From Heterotrichella gracilis (taxonomy: Eukaryota; Sar; Xanthophyceae; Tribonematales; Xanthonemataceae): 64,000 nt of DNA. The DNA is taken from NCBI GenBank assembly GCA_032358255.1, contig JAULBX010000002.1:830459-894458 (forward strand). Reading direction: 5' to 3'. The position numbers and the translations under genes were made by a program. Of the stretch, positions 7,139 through 16,471 are shown piece after piece (the first letter of the stretch is position 1; every line of letters begins with the position of its first letter). Under the pieces are notes generated by a model. That model did not search any database, had not been told where the DNA came from, and saw only the letters and a list, made by a program, of their open reading frames with translations.

Positions 7139-8389
7139 GTGAGTACTTTCAAATCTATAACACAAACCTATCTAAATAAGTTTAGCAACACAACAAAACT
7201 TATTAATGAAACAATTAACAAGGCTTGTAAACAAATAGTTGTTATTCCCTCTTATTGCGAGCCTGAGCTGGAAAAAACGCTTAATTCATTACTGGAATGT
7301 ACTCCAGCGACCTTTAATACAGAAATAATTATTGTTTTAAATTGTGCCGAAGGCGATGCAGAGGCTAAAGAATTTCATAAAAAACAGAAAGAAGATCTAG
7401 AAAAATTATTTACCGTTAATGGAAATTTAATCTTTCATTTTATTATGGCAGACGATCTGCCATCAAAACACGCTGGTGTTGGTTTAGCCCGGAAAATTGG
7501 TATGGATGAAGCTATTCGCCGTTTTGAAGAAATTGAGTACGACGGCTTGCTGGTTTGTTTGGATGGCGATTGCACTGTGAATAAAAATTACTTAATTGAA
7601 CTTGAAAAATTTGCTGTTGCTCCCGAAACATATAATACCATTTGCCTGCATTTTGAACATGATGTTGAAAACGAAAAGGACGAAATACTTAAAAAAGGTA
7701 TAATCTATTACGAATTGTTTTTACGCTATTATAAAGAAGCTTTAGCTTATTGTAAATTCCCATATGCATTTCACACAATCGGCAGTAGCATGGCAGTTAA
7801 AGCCAGTATTTATTGCAAGGCCGGCGGCATGAATAAACGAAAAGCAGGTGAGGATTTTTATTTTTTAAACAAGGTCTTTCATTATGGTAAAGTTGTTGAA
7901 TTAAACACCGCTGTAGTTTATCCAAGTGCGCGCGTAAGCACGCGCGTGCCTTTTGGGACAGGCAGGGCGCAACAAAATTTTATTGAAAAAAAAGATGCGT
8001 CTTTTGAAACATACGCTTTTCAAAGTTTTGAAGAACTGAAAACTCTTTTTGCTTTTAATTTTTATGAGGAAGATGTCGATCTGAATTCTTTTCCGCAGCC
8101 TGTTAAACAATTTTTGTTAGAGAATAATGTTGGAAATAAAGTGATTGAAATAAAAAAGAACACCTCTTCGTTGCAACAATTTCAAAAACGTTTTTTTGAT
8201 TGGTTCGATGCTTTCATGCTTTTAAAATTTGTTCATTTTGCAAGGGATAATTATTATCCAAATAAAGCTGTTGCCTTAGAAGTAATGGCTTTATTAAAAA
8301 AACAGGAAAATTCAACACAATTAGTAATTGAAAAAGACCTACTTATTTATTTGCGCAAAATTCAAATAAAATTATCTAACTTTAATTAA
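7139..8389 (+). CDS. Family 2 glycosyltransferase
   Basis: A 416-residue cytosolic nucleotide-sugar glycosyltransferase of the GT-A fold. IVVIPSYCEPELEKTLNSL near residue 35 is the typical GT2 opening and VCLDGDCTV near residue 138 supplies the DxD metal site. KHAGVGLARKIGMDEAI and AGEDFYFLNKVF are further family-like blocks (the latter like the ED acid motif). No membrane segment is visible. The GTG start is set by the promoter box just upstream. Its stop overlaps the ATG of the YqgE gene (TAATG), so the two are co-transcribed. Donor and acceptor are unknown. Confidence 0.8.
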   Translation: MSTFKSITQTYLNKFSNTTKLINETINKACKQIVVIPSYCEPELEKTLNSLLECTPATFNTEIIIVLNCAEGDAEAKEFHKKQKEDLEKLFTVNGNLIFHFIMADDLPSKHAGVGLARKIGMDEAIRRFEEIEYDGLLVCLDGDCTVNKNYLIELEKFAVAPETYNTICLHFEHDVENEKDEILKKGIIYYELFLRYYKEALAYCKFPYAFHTIGSSMAVKASIYCKAGGMNKRKAGEDFYFLNKVFHYGKVVELNTAVVYPSARVSTRVPFGTGRAQQNFIEKKDASFETYAFQSFEELKTLFAFNFYEEDVDLNSFPQPVKQFLLENNVGNKVIEIKKNTSSLQQFQKRFFDWFDAFMLLKFVHFARDNYYPNKAVALEVMALLKKQENSTQLVIEKDLLIYLRKIQIKLSNFN

Positions 8390-8928
8390 TGGAAGGCGAT
8401 ATTTTAATAGCTCACCCTTTGTTGCAGGACGGATTTTTTAACCGCTCTGTAGTTTACATCACTAATCATGGTTCGGTTGAATCGCTTGGTTTTGTTTTAA
8501 ATTTTAAAACAGATTTTAGACTACGTGATGTAAAGCCTGAAATAAAGAACGGCAATTTTCCTATCTACGAAGGCGGCCCGGTGGCCAAAGATCAACTTTT
8601 TTATATACACAGATTAGGTAATGACCTTAGCGATTCTGTTAAAATAAAAGATGACATTTATTTTGGTGGCGATTTCTATGAGTTAATGCATTTAATTGAG
8701 CATGGAAAAGTAAAATCATATGACGTTCGCTTTTTTGCTGGCTACAGCGGCTGGGCCGAAGGTCAGTTAGAAGCTGAGATCAAGAAAAAACACTGGCTGA
8801 TAAATAAAAATGTTGAATCTGGATTTTTTGGCAATGAAGCGGAAGATCTTTGGCGTTTACAATTAAGCGAAATAAAAAATACTTATAGCATCTTCGCCGA
8901 TTTTGGAAATGATCCTTCGGTAAATTAA
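8389..8928 (+). CDS. YqgE/AlgH family protein (UPF0301)
   Basis: A 179-residue cytosolic protein of the YqgE/AlgH family, whose molecular role is not established. Family marks are GDILIAHPLLQDGFFNRSVV at residues 3-22, SLGFVLNF, YEGGPVAKDQLFYIH and FAGYSGWAEGQLEAEI. It is translationally coupled to the glycosyltransferase upstream. Its TAA stop overlaps the stop of the convergent lipoprotein gene in the 4-base palindrome TTAA (8925-8928). Confidence 0.9.
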   Translation: MEGDILIAHPLLQDGFFNRSVVYITNHGSVESLGFVLNFKTDFRLRDVKPEIKNGNFPIYEGGPVAKDQLFYIHRLGNDLSDSVKIKDDIYFGGDFYELMHLIEHGKVKSYDVRFFAGYSGWAEGQLEAEIKKKHWLINKNVESGFFGNEAEDLWRLQLSEIKNTYSIFADFGNDPSVN

Positions 8929-9392
8929 TCTTTACTCATCATATCTACTCTTTCTTTTACCTTAACAGGAAAGCGTTTTTTTAAATAGAATTTTCCGGCT
9001 TTAAGATCCCCAACAACTTCAATCATTCCCTTTCCCCCACCGCTTATCAGTTTCATTACGTCCATGGGGTTGGCATCTTTAAAATTACTTTTTAAATTAA
9101 AGCTGTAAGTTTTTTCCGTGTCGCCATCAATATGCACACGCTTAGAAAGTTTGGCTTTTCCTAAATTAATACCGCTATAAATAACATCAAATTCACTTCT
9201 ATAAATTGAGAAGCCCATGTGATTCGGATTTTTAATCCCCAATAAAATATCCGCGTCAATTCCTTGTGGGCCAATTTTATGGATCTTAAAGCCTTTTACG
9301 CCCGTAACCTGCGCTTCTTTAAAATTTTTGCAATTTGTAAAACAAACAACACAAAATAGAATAAGCGGAAATAATAATTTATACTGTTTCAT
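8925..9392 (-). CDS. LEA14-like lipoprotein
   Basis: A 155-residue lipoprotein: signal peptide ending FTNC with Cys21 as the lipidated residue. The remaining 130 residues resemble a late-embryogenesis-abundant type 2 (WHy/LEA14-like) beta-sandwich: DADILLGIKNPNHMGFSIYR with a typical NPN motif, followed by SGINLGKAKL and strands to the C-terminus. Function is not known; bacterial relatives are found in the envelope. It overlaps the small membrane gene upstream by 14 bases, so they form a two-gene operon. Confidence 0.8.
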   Translation of the reverse strand: MKQYKLLFPLILFCVVCFTNCKNFKEAQVTGVKGFKIHKIGPQGIDADILLGIKNPNHMGFSIYRSEFDVIYSGINLGKAKLSKRVHIDGDTEKTYSFNLKSNFKDANPMDVMKLISGGGKGMIEVVGDLKAGKFYLKKRFPVKVKERVDMMSKD

Positions 9393-9624
9393 TCTTTAAC
9401 GTTTTAAGTAATGCTGCAAGACTTGCTAATGTCCAAACACTTTCTAAGATAACAAAAGGCCAAAAATGGATCATATAGCTGGAAATTCCTGCCAGTAGAG
9501 CTCCCAGGATATTCATTATTAAATAGCTTTTTGATTCAGGCGTAATTTTTTTTAGAATGTTAAGCGCAAAAGCAATTAAAAGAATTGTAACACCGCTTGT
9601 TCCTATCCAATCGCTTAAACTCAT
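9379..9624 (-). CDS. Small membrane protein, CBU_0592-like
   Basis: An 81-residue inner-membrane protein with about three helices (residues 8-25, 34-52 and 53-73). SDWIGTSGVTILLIAFALN and MNILGALLAGISSYMIHFWPF resemble the CBU_0592 family of small membrane proteins of unknown role. It overlaps the downstream lipoprotein gene by 14 bases. Confidence 0.8.
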   Translation of the reverse strand: MSLSDWIGTSGVTILLIAFALNILKKITPESKSYLIMNILGALLAGISSYMIHFWPFVILESVWTLASLAALLKTLKNETV

Positions 9625-9637
9625 AATTAGGTTATAA

Positions 9638-11035
9638 TTACTTTGCCGAAAGTTGCGTGTAGTGTTTATAAAATAAAGGAATAGTTTCTATGCCTTTATA
9701 AAAATTAAACAAACCATAGTGCTCGTTTGGCGAATGCAATGCATCCGAATCTAAACCAAAACCTAATAAGATACTATCTAATCCTAACTCTTGTCTAAAT
9801 AACGCTACAATTGGAATACTGCCACCACCGCGCGTTGGCACAGGTTTTTTACCATAGGTTTCTTGCATAGCCATGCTTGCAGCTTTGTACCCATTGTTAT
9901 CTGAACTTAAAAAATACGGCTCGCCACCATGGTGTGGTTTAACTGTAACCTTAACTGATTTTGGCGCAATACTCTCAAAATATTTTTGAAAAATAGCACT
10001 GATCTTATCTGAGTTTTGATTTGGCACTAAACGCATACTTATTTTAGCAGACGCTTTTCCTGGTAAAACTGTTTTTGCACCTTCACCTGTGTAACCGCCC
10101 CAAATACCATTTACATCCAGCGTTGGACGAATACCTGTGCGCTCAATAGTTGTATAACCTTTCTCGCCCCAAACATCATCTACTTTAAGATCCTTTTTAA
10201 AATCGTTCAGATCAAAAGGAGCCTTCGCCATTTCAGCACGCTCTTCTGCGCTCAACTCCATTACATCTGCATAAAAATCAGGAATGGTAATGTGGTTATT
10301 TTCATCATGACAGCTTGCTATCATTTTACATAAAATATTTATTGGGTTAGCAACGCCACCACCATAAACTCCACTGTGCAAGTCGCGATTCGGGCCAACA
10401 ACCTCAACCTCCATATAAGCTAAACCTCGCAAACCCGTATCAATACTCGGTGTATCGTTAGCAATTATAGAAGTATCAGAAATTAAAATAATATCTCCTT
10501 TAAGTTTTTCTTTATTCTTAATTATCCAAGGGCCAAGACTTGGCGAACCAACTTCTTCTTCCCCCTCTATCATGAACTTAACATTACAAGGCAATGTGTT
10601 TGTTTTCATCATTAATTCAAAAGCCTTAATATGCATATACATCTGGCCTTTATCATCGCAAGCGCCACGGGCAAAGATGGCGCCTTCGGGGTGTATGTCG
10701 GTTTTCTTTATAACCGGTTCAAAGGGTGGCGAGTTCCATAACTCTAAAGGATCTGCGGGCTGCACATCGTAGTGCCCATAAACAACAACAGTAGGTTTTT
10801 TAGGATCGATCATTTTCTCGCCATACACAACCGGAAAACCATTAGTTTGGCATAACTCCACTTTATCAGCGCCAGCCTCAATTAGACGTTGTTTAACAGC
10901 TTCTGCAGTTTTAATTACGTCTGCATTATACGCGCTATCGGCACTTACAGATGGTATTCTTAAAAGATCCAAAAGTTCGTTAAGTACGCGCTCTTTGTTT
11001 TGATCTAAATAAGCATTAATAGTAGATTTTTCCAT
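9638..11035 (-). CDS. M20 family metallodipeptidase
   Basis: A 465-residue cytosolic dipeptidase of the M20 (PepV/CNDP) type with two zinc ions. The metal ligands and catalytic residues are visible: VVVYGHYDVQP (His88, Asp90), GACDDKGQ (Asp127/128), MIEGEEEVGS (Glu159/160), a later ISDTS, the dimerisation-domain His in DLHSGVYGG and the last ligand in LHSPNEHYGLFNF. Length and motif order are normal. It stands alone; a TACCTTTA box (11049-11056, one mismatch from consensus) ends 13 bases upstream. The substrate range cannot be told from sequence. Confidence 0.92.
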   Translation of the reverse strand: MEKSTINAYLDQNKERVLNELLDLLRIPSVSADSAYNADVIKTAEAVKQRLIEAGADKVELCQTNGFPVVYGEKMIDPKKPTVVVYGHYDVQPADPLELWNSPPFEPVIKKTDIHPEGAIFARGACDDKGQMYMHIKAFELMMKTNTLPCNVKFMIEGEEEVGSPSLGPWIIKNKEKLKGDIILISDTSIIANDTPSIDTGLRGLAYMEVEVVGPNRDLHSGVYGGGVANPINILCKMIASCHDENNHITIPDFYADVMELSAEERAEMAKAPFDLNDFKKDLKVDDVWGEKGYTTIERTGIRPTLDVNGIWGGYTGEGAKTVLPGKASAKISMRLVPNQNSDKISAIFQKYFESIAPKSVKVTVKPHHGGEPYFLSSDNNGYKAASMAMQETYGKKPVPTRGGGSIPIVALFRQELGLDSILLGFGLDSDALHSPNEHYGLFNFYKGIETIPLFYKHYTQLSAK

Positions 11036-11152
11036 AAAAATTAAAGGCTAAAGGTACGGTTTTGAAGGACATATCAAAAGAAAAAATAGACATCATTTAG
11101 GGGGATTTTGAGGTCTTGGAAGCCTATAACTACAAGAACTAACAATTTGTAT

Positions 11153-11160
11153 TACTTTTG
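11153..11160 (+). promoter_or_regulatory. TAnnTTTG promoter box
   Basis: TACTTTTG matches the consensus and ends 8 bases before the ATG at 11169, giving a leader of only a few bases. Confidence 0.6.
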
Positions 11161-11168
11161 TAGGTATA

Positions 11169-12749
11169 ATGAATTTAGCTAAAAAAGCCCTTATTTTTTT
11201 TACGGTTTTATGTTGCAATACGCTTTTTGCACAAATTCAAAATATTAAAATCAGTAGTCAGTTTGAGCCAGAAGAAGTTAGCATTGCTATAAACCCAAAG
11301 AATACACAGCAAATTATTGCAGGCGCTAATCTTGCAAGTTATTATTACAGTAATGATGCCGGTTTAACTTGGCAACGGAACGGATTAACTTGTAGTGAAT
11401 TTGGTGTGTATGGTGATCCTATGGTGTTCTGGGATACCATGCAAACCGCCTATTACATGCATCTTTCAATTCCAAATCCAAAAATAACTCCAGGAGGAAG
11501 TTGGGTTGATAGAATAGTATTGAACAGATCTAACGACTTTGGGAAAACATATCCTAACTGTTCGGCCGTTGGAAAGAATGTAAAAAAAGTACAGGATAAA
11601 CATTGGGCCTGTGTTGACGAAAGAACAAACACCATTCATGTATCCTGGACACAATTTGATATGTATGAAAGCCCAAACCCTAATGACACTTCCATTATCC
11701 GTTACTCCAACTCAAAAGATGGTGGCGTTACATGGGCAGAGCCAAAAAAAATAAGTGCATTTACTGGTGATTGTTTAGATAGTGATAATACTGTTGAGGG
11801 TGCAACACCTTGTGTTGGACCAAACGGTGAATTATATATTGCCTGGGCCGGACCAAAAGGACTTGTGTTTCAACGATCGTTGGATGGTGGAACTAACTTT
11901 TTAAAAGAAGAAAAAATAATTGCACCAATAAAAAATGGTTGGGATTATAAAATAAATGGTGTGCAAAGAGCTAACGGCTTACCCTTTACCGCATGTGATA
12001 ATAGTAATGGGCCAAATCGCGGACGAATTTATATTTGCTGGGGTGATGAAAAGAATGGTGAAAAAAATAAAGATGTTTTTTTAGTGTATAGCGATGATAA
12101 AGGCGAAACCTGGACAGAACCAATTCTTATAACCTACAGACCAAACCATAAAGAACAGTTTATGCCATTTATGACCGTTGACCAAACAACTGGTTACGTT
12201 TATGTTCTATATTACGACAGGCAAAATTATGCAGATAATTTAAGCACTGATCTTTATTTAGCGGTTAGTAAAAATGGTGGACTAAAATTTGACTATTACA
12301 AAGTAAACGAAGCTACCTTTAAACCTGACAAAGAAGTTTTTTTTGGAGATTATCTTGGATTAAGTGTTGTTAAAAATAATATCCGGCCAATTTGGATGCA
12401 AATGGATGAAAAAAAACAACTCAGTATTTTTACAGCAATTATTAACGACAGCGTTTTAGCGCATTACAGAAAAAATTACGTGAATGAAATTACGCTCGAG
12501 AAAACTTTTAAATATGCGCCTAAGCTTAAAATAAATTATACATCAAAAAACAATTTTGCTTTAACTGCAGCTATAACAAAACCCCTTGATGCAAGTTTTG
12601 AAAAAATTGTTGTAAAAGATCTTAAAGTTAAAAAGGGAAAGAATGTGTTAATCGTTGATTCTAAAAAATTGGGGTTATTAAAAGGAAATTACATATTGAC
12701 CTTGTATTATAACGGCACTAACGAATTTGTGTGGATAACCGAAGAATAA
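11169..12749 (+). CDS. Secreted sialidase-like (BNR/Asp-box) propeller protein
   Basis: A 526-residue exported protein: signal peptide residues 1-22 ending TLFAQ. The body is a six-bladed sialidase-like propeller with Asp-box repeats: SNDAGLTW, SKDGGVTW, SLDGGTNF, SDDKGETW and SKNGGLKF. I do not see a convincing set of catalytic sialidase residues (arginine triad with Tyr/Glu), so glycosidase activity is not claimed. The C-terminal 100 residues form a small beta domain, but it lacks a clear T9SS motif. The next gene starts two bases after the stop, so it may be co-transcribed with the S4-domain gene. Confidence 0.75.
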   Translation: MNLAKKALIFFTVLCCNTLFAQIQNIKISSQFEPEEVSIAINPKNTQQIIAGANLASYYYSNDAGLTWQRNGLTCSEFGVYGDPMVFWDTMQTAYYMHLSIPNPKITPGGSWVDRIVLNRSNDFGKTYPNCSAVGKNVKKVQDKHWACVDERTNTIHVSWTQFDMYESPNPNDTSIIRYSNSKDGGVTWAEPKKISAFTGDCLDSDNTVEGATPCVGPNGELYIAWAGPKGLVFQRSLDGGTNFLKEEKIIAPIKNGWDYKINGVQRANGLPFTACDNSNGPNRGRIYICWGDEKNGEKNKDVFLVYSDDKGETWTEPILITYRPNHKEQFMPFMTVDQTTGYVYVLYYDRQNYADNLSTDLYLAVSKNGGLKFDYYKVNEATFKPDKEVFFGDYLGLSVVKNNIRPIWMQMDEKKQLSIFTAIINDSVLAHYRKNYVNEITLEKTFKYAPKLKINYTSKNNFALTAAITKPLDASFEKIVVKDLKVKKGKNVLIVDSKKLGLLKGNYILTLYYNGTNEFVWITEE

Positions 12750-12750
12750 A

Positions 12751-13125
12751 ATGGAAGTAAGAGCAGATACTTATTTATGGGCCATTCGTATGTACAAGTC
12801 GCGCACCTTAGCTTCTGAAGCTATTAAAGGCGGGAAAGTAAAACTGGACGGCGATAATTTTAAACCCTCGCACATTGTAAAACTGGGCGAACATTATACA
12901 CTTACTATTGGCGATACAAAAAAAATAGTTGAAGTAACGGCATTGATAGAAAAGCGCGGCAATTTTGAGTTCGCGCAAAAACATTATAAAGATCATTCGC
13001 CGCCGCAAACCAAACAGGAGAAATTAGATTCTGTTTTCTTTAGCACAAATATAAAAAGAGTAAAAGGTTCCGGCAGGCCAACAAAAAAAGACAGGCGTGA
13101 TATGAACGATTTTGGTTCTCTTTAA
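12751..13125 (+). CDS. S4-domain RNA-binding protein, Hsp15-like
   Basis: A 124-residue cytosolic protein with an N-terminal S4 RNA-binding domain: RADTYLWAIRMYKSRTLASE, then GGKVKLDG and KLGEHYTLTIGDTKKIVEV. The arrangement is that of Hsp15 (HslR), which in E. coli binds stalled 50S subunits that carry nascent chains. The C-terminus is a basic tail (GSGRPTKKDRRDMNDF), also typical. Coupling to a secreted propeller protein two bases upstream looks like operon packing rather than shared function. Confidence 0.85.
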   Translation: MEVRADTYLWAIRMYKSRTLASEAIKGGKVKLDGDNFKPSHIVKLGEHYTLTIGDTKKIVEVTALIEKRGNFEFAQKHYKDHSPPQTKQEKLDSVFFSTNIKRVKGSGRPTKKDRRDMNDFGSL

Positions 13126-13134
13126 TAAATTCAC

Positions 13135-13142
13135 TAGCTTTA
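13135..13142 (+). promoter_or_regulatory. Near-consensus promoter box (TAGCTTTA)
   Basis: Seven of eight positions fit when the final G is counted as A. It ends 3 bases before the ATG at 13146, as in the other leaderless-type starts. Confidence 0.4.
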
Positions 13143-13145
13143 ATA

Positions 13146-14921
13146 ATGCTTAAGCGGTTTGTTTTATTTCTTACTTTTTTGTTTTCATTAAATAGTTATG
13201 CGCAAAACGCGCAGCTTTTGTATGGCCCCTATTTACAGATGGCCGGGCAAACTTCTATCCGGGTTAACTGGCGCACTGATACAACATGTAATTCGATTGT
13301 AAAATTCGGTCTCACAAAAACCAATTTAAATCAAACCGCCGGCGTTCTTTCCTTAACAAACCAACATTCAGTTCTTTTAGGTGGCTTAACGCCTAATACA
13401 AAATATTTTTATTCGGCAACAAATAGTGCTAATACATTTGCAACGGATACCTTTTATTTTTTTACTGCGCCTAATACAAATCAAAAAATTAGAATTGTTG
13501 CTACGGGAGATTGTGGTACAGGCTTGCAAACACAAACAAATATAAAAGGCGCCCTAACTAATTTTATAAAAAATAATTACGTTAACTGTTGGTTAATTCT
13601 TGGCGATAATGCTTATAATTCCGGATTTGATGCTGAGTATACAAGCCTTTTCTTTGCTCCGTATCAAAATAATTTTATCATGCATAACACAGCTTTATTC
13701 CCATGCATCGGCAATCACGATTATGCTAATGACCTGAATTTGGCAGAGAATAAGAATGTTGCTTATTATTCTATTTTTAATGTTCCAACGGCTGGTGAGC
13801 TTGGAGGTGTAAGTTCGGGAACCGAATCGTATTATTCATATAATTACGGCAATGTACATTTTATTAGTATAGATTCTTATGGAACCGAACAATCCTTACA
13901 CGCATACGATACACTTTCCCCACAGTATGTTTGGTTAAAACAAGACCTCTTACAAAATAATTTAATGTGGACAATCGTTTATTTTCATCATCCACCTTAC
14001 ACAATGGGTAGCCATAATTCAGATACAGAAACAGATCTGGTTAGTATACGCACATATTTAACGCCTTTGTTTGAGAGAAATAAAGTGGATCTTGTTATTA
14101 ACGGGCACAGTCATGTTTTTGAACGTTCCTGGTTAATGAAAGGGCATAACGGTTTAGAAACCTCTTTTAGCAAAACGCTTCACGCAAAAGATAGCTCTTC
14201 TGCGCGTTATAACGGAACATTAAATTCTTGTCCGTACATAAAAGACACCATTAATAACAAAGGCGTGGTTTATTCCGTATGCGGATCCTCAGGGAAAGTT
14301 ACTGGCATTCAAACTGCTTATCCACATAATGCGATGTATTATTCTAATAACACAAAAGGTATGGCGGCTGTTATTGAAGTAGATGCCAACCGTATGGATG
14401 CGTTTTTTATTGGCGAAGATAGTGTTGTGTATGATAAATTTACCGTCTTTAAAAATATTCAAAAAGTAAATCTTGTTAATTCCAATTCGCCCCAAACCGT
14501 TACTTTGACGGCTTCATGGAACGGCAATTATAGCTGGTCGCACAATAACAATATTACAAAACAAAATACAGTGCCCGCATTTTCAAACACGGTTATAATT
14601 GTGCGCGATAGTTTAAATTGTTTTGCAGATACTTTTAAGATCAATCTTACAAATGGTATAAGAACATATGCAATTAATAAAACAAAAGTATTTCCAAATC
14701 CAAGCAGCAACCGTAAAGTTACTTTTGAGTTTGAAGAAAAGACAACCGTAAAAAAAGTTTTTATTATTTCTCTTACCGGACAAGAAACTGAGATAAAAGA
14801 TCTTGAAATAACAGATAAGGGCATGGAACTTTTTCTTCCTAAATTAATAGCAGGTCAATACACCGTAAAATTAATCACTTCAAAAAATATTATTCATCAC
14901 AAAGTTATTTTGATTGAATAA
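13146..14921 (+). CDS. Secreted purple-acid-phosphatase-like metallophosphatase with T9SS domain
   Basis: A 591-residue secreted phosphoesterase. Order: signal peptide (1-20, ends SYAQ); a fibronectin-like N-terminal domain LLYGPYLQMAGQTSIRVNW typical of purple acid phosphatases; then the metallophosphoesterase core with GDCGTG (Asp near 122), LGDNAYNSG, IGNHDYAND, FHHPPYTMGSHN and NGHSHVFERS giving the two-metal site; then a class A T9SS sorting domain beginning VFPNPSSN and ending in a basic/hydrophobic strand. The substrate is likely a phosphomonoester outside the cell, perhaps for phosphate scavenging; this is inference. Confidence 0.9.
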   Translation: MLKRFVLFLTFLFSLNSYAQNAQLLYGPYLQMAGQTSIRVNWRTDTTCNSIVKFGLTKTNLNQTAGVLSLTNQHSVLLGGLTPNTKYFYSATNSANTFATDTFYFFTAPNTNQKIRIVATGDCGTGLQTQTNIKGALTNFIKNNYVNCWLILGDNAYNSGFDAEYTSLFFAPYQNNFIMHNTALFPCIGNHDYANDLNLAENKNVAYYSIFNVPTAGELGGVSSGTESYYSYNYGNVHFISIDSYGTEQSLHAYDTLSPQYVWLKQDLLQNNLMWTIVYFHHPPYTMGSHNSDTETDLVSIRTYLTPLFERNKVDLVINGHSHVFERSWLMKGHNGLETSFSKTLHAKDSSSARYNGTLNSCPYIKDTINNKGVVYSVCGSSGKVTGIQTAYPHNAMYYSNNTKGMAAVIEVDANRMDAFFIGEDSVVYDKFTVFKNIQKVNLVNSNSPQTVTLTASWNGNYSWSHNNNITKQNTVPAFSNTVIIVRDSLNCFADTFKINLTNGIRTYAINKTKVFPNPSSNRKVTFEFEEKTTVKKVFIISLTGQETEIKDLEITDKGMELFLPKLIAGQYTVKLITSKNIIHHKVILIE

Positions 14922-14922
14922 G

Positions 14923-15033
14923 CTACGATGCTAGATAGGAAATAATTATAATTGCTGCTACAATAATTACTTTAGATAATTTTCCCGATAAAAATCTCGA
15001 AACCGGGTCTAGTTTAATTTCCTTTGAATACAT
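14923..15033 (-). CDS. Candidate 36-residue membrane microprotein
   Basis: The 270-base spacer between the phosphatase and glycine C-acetyltransferase genes holds an ATG-started ORF of 36 codons plus stop on the minus strand. Residues 1-21 are charged (start MYSKEIKLDP) and residues 22-34 form one hydrophobic helix (VIIVAAIIIISYL), the layout of single-pass small membrane proteins. No clear promoter box or ribosome site was found, and chance is possible at this length. No family recognised. Confidence 0.35.
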   Translation of the reverse strand: MYSKEIKLDPVSRFLSGKLSKVIIVAAIIIISYLAS

Positions 15034-15191
15034 GGCTTTATATTTAAAAGTTATTGTATAAATAGGCATCAAATCTTATTCCTGTTTTTAAGGGGGTTTA
15101 TACTGTTAAATAATGAGGATTTTAACAAAAGATACATGCATCTGCGGAAATTAATCTACAGACAAAAGGCATTAAGTAAACTAATAATTAT

Positions 15192-16394
15192 TTAAACGGT
15201 ACTTGTATTCTTTATTACACCCAACTCTTTTCCAACTTTAGCAAAAGCTGCAATAGCTTTATCCAAATGCTCTTTTTCGTGCGCGGCACTTAATTGAACG
15301 CGAATACGCGCTTTATCTTTAGGTACAACTGGGAAGAAAAATCCGATCACATAAATTCCTTCAGCCAATAATTTCTCGGCAAAAGTTTGCGCCAATTTTG
15401 CATCATACAACATCACCGGCACAATGGCACTATCACCATCTTTAATTTCAAGGCCTGCTGCTTTAATTCCCTTTTTAAAGTAATTTACATTCCACTCTAA
15501 TTTATCACGTAACGTTGTGGTCTCAGTTAAAAGATCAAATACCGCAATACTTGCGCCCACAATACTCGGCGCTAATGAGTTACTGAATAAATACGGGCGC
15601 GAACGCTGACGTAACAATTCTATAATTTCTTTTCTGCCAGATGTAAAACCTCCCATGGCGCCACCTAAAGCTTTTCCAAGGGTTCCTGTAATAATGTCAA
15701 CACGACCAATCACATTTTTTGCCTCAATAGTACCTCTTCCTGTTTTGCCAATAAATCCACTGGCGTGACATTCGTCCACCATCACCAATGCATTATACTT
15801 ATCTGCCAGGTCACAAATTTTATCTAATGGTGCCACAAAACCATCCATGCTAAACACACCATCTGTAACAATAATTCTGTTGCGTTGTGCTTGCGATGCT
15901 TTTAATTGTTCTTCAAGATCTGCCATGTCGCAATTCTTGTAGCGGTAACGTTGCGCTTTGCATAAACGCACGCCGTCAATAATGCTGGCGTGATTTAATT
16001 CGTCGCTAATAATTGCATCCTGCTCATCAAACAATGGCTCAAATACACCGCCATTAGCGTCAAAAGCTGCTGCATATAAAATGGTATCTTCTGTACCTAA
16101 AAAATCAGCTATCTTTTTTTCTAATGTTTTATGAATATCCTGCGTGCCGCAAATAAAACGCACAGAACTCATACCAAAACCATGACTGTCTAAGGCCTTT
16201 TTAGCGCCTTCTATCACTTTTGGGTGAGAAGAAAGTCCTAAATAATTATTGGCGCAAAAAATAATAACATCTTTTCCATTAACTTTTACTACCGCATCCA
16301 TTGGTGTGGTAATAACGCGTTCGCGTTTAAATAATCCATTGCTTTCTATTTCAGCTAATGTTTTTTGAAGTTGTTCTTTTAATTTACCGTACAT
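15192..16394 (-). CDS. kbl: Glycine C-acetyltransferase (2-amino-3-ketobutyrate CoA ligase)
   Basis: A PLP enzyme that cleaves 2-amino-3-ketobutyrate with CoA to glycine and acetyl-CoA, part of threonine breakdown. At 400 residues it fits the alpha-oxoamine synthase family. Visible are His135 ([11 protein letters not shown]), Asp207 and His210 ([10 protein letters not shown]) and the Schiff-base Lys241 ([10 protein letters not shown]). The [10 protein letters not shown]-terminus and the [20 protein letters not shown] segment fit Kbl better than serine palmitoyltransferase or BioF/HemA, but related activities cannot be excluded. No threonine dehydrogenase is adjacent. Confidence 0.9.
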   Translation of the reverse strand: MYGKLKEQLQKTLAEIESNGLFKRERVITTPMDAVVKVNGKDVIIFCANNYLGLSSHPKVIEGAKKALDSHGFGMSSVRFICGTQDIHKTLEKKIADFLGTEDTILYAAAFDANGGVFEPLFDEQDAIISDELNHASIIDGVRLCKAQRYRYKNCDMADLEEQLKASQAQRNRIIVTDGVFSMDGFVAPLDKICDLADKYNALVMVDECHASGFIGKTGRGTIEAKNVIGRVDIITGTLGKALGGAMGGFTSGRKEIIELLRQRSRPYLFSNSLAPSIVGASIAVFDLLTETTTLRDKLEWNVNYFKKGIKAAGLEIKDGDSAIVPVMLYDAKLAQTFAEKLLAEGIYVIGFFFPVVPKDKARIRVQLSAAHEKEHLDKAIAAFAKVGKELGVIKNTSTV

Positions 16395-16427
16395 GATATT
16401 TGATTTTAATGGGTGAATTTAATAAAA

Positions 16428-16458
16428 AAAGTCCGTTAAATTAACTTTAACGGACTTT
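16428..16458 (-). terminator. Strong hairpin terminator
   Basis: A perfect 13-bp stem (AAAGTCCGTTAAA 16428-16440 with its complement 16446-16458) and 5-base loop lie just downstream of the 16472-17785 gene, with a T run on the minus strand. Confidence 0.85.
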
Positions 16459-16471
16459 CATTGTTTCTATT

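Noticed and set aside
11169-12749. Call of a true sialidase
   Set aside because: Asp boxes only show the propeller fold; the arginine triad and catalytic Tyr/Glu pair could not be assigned.
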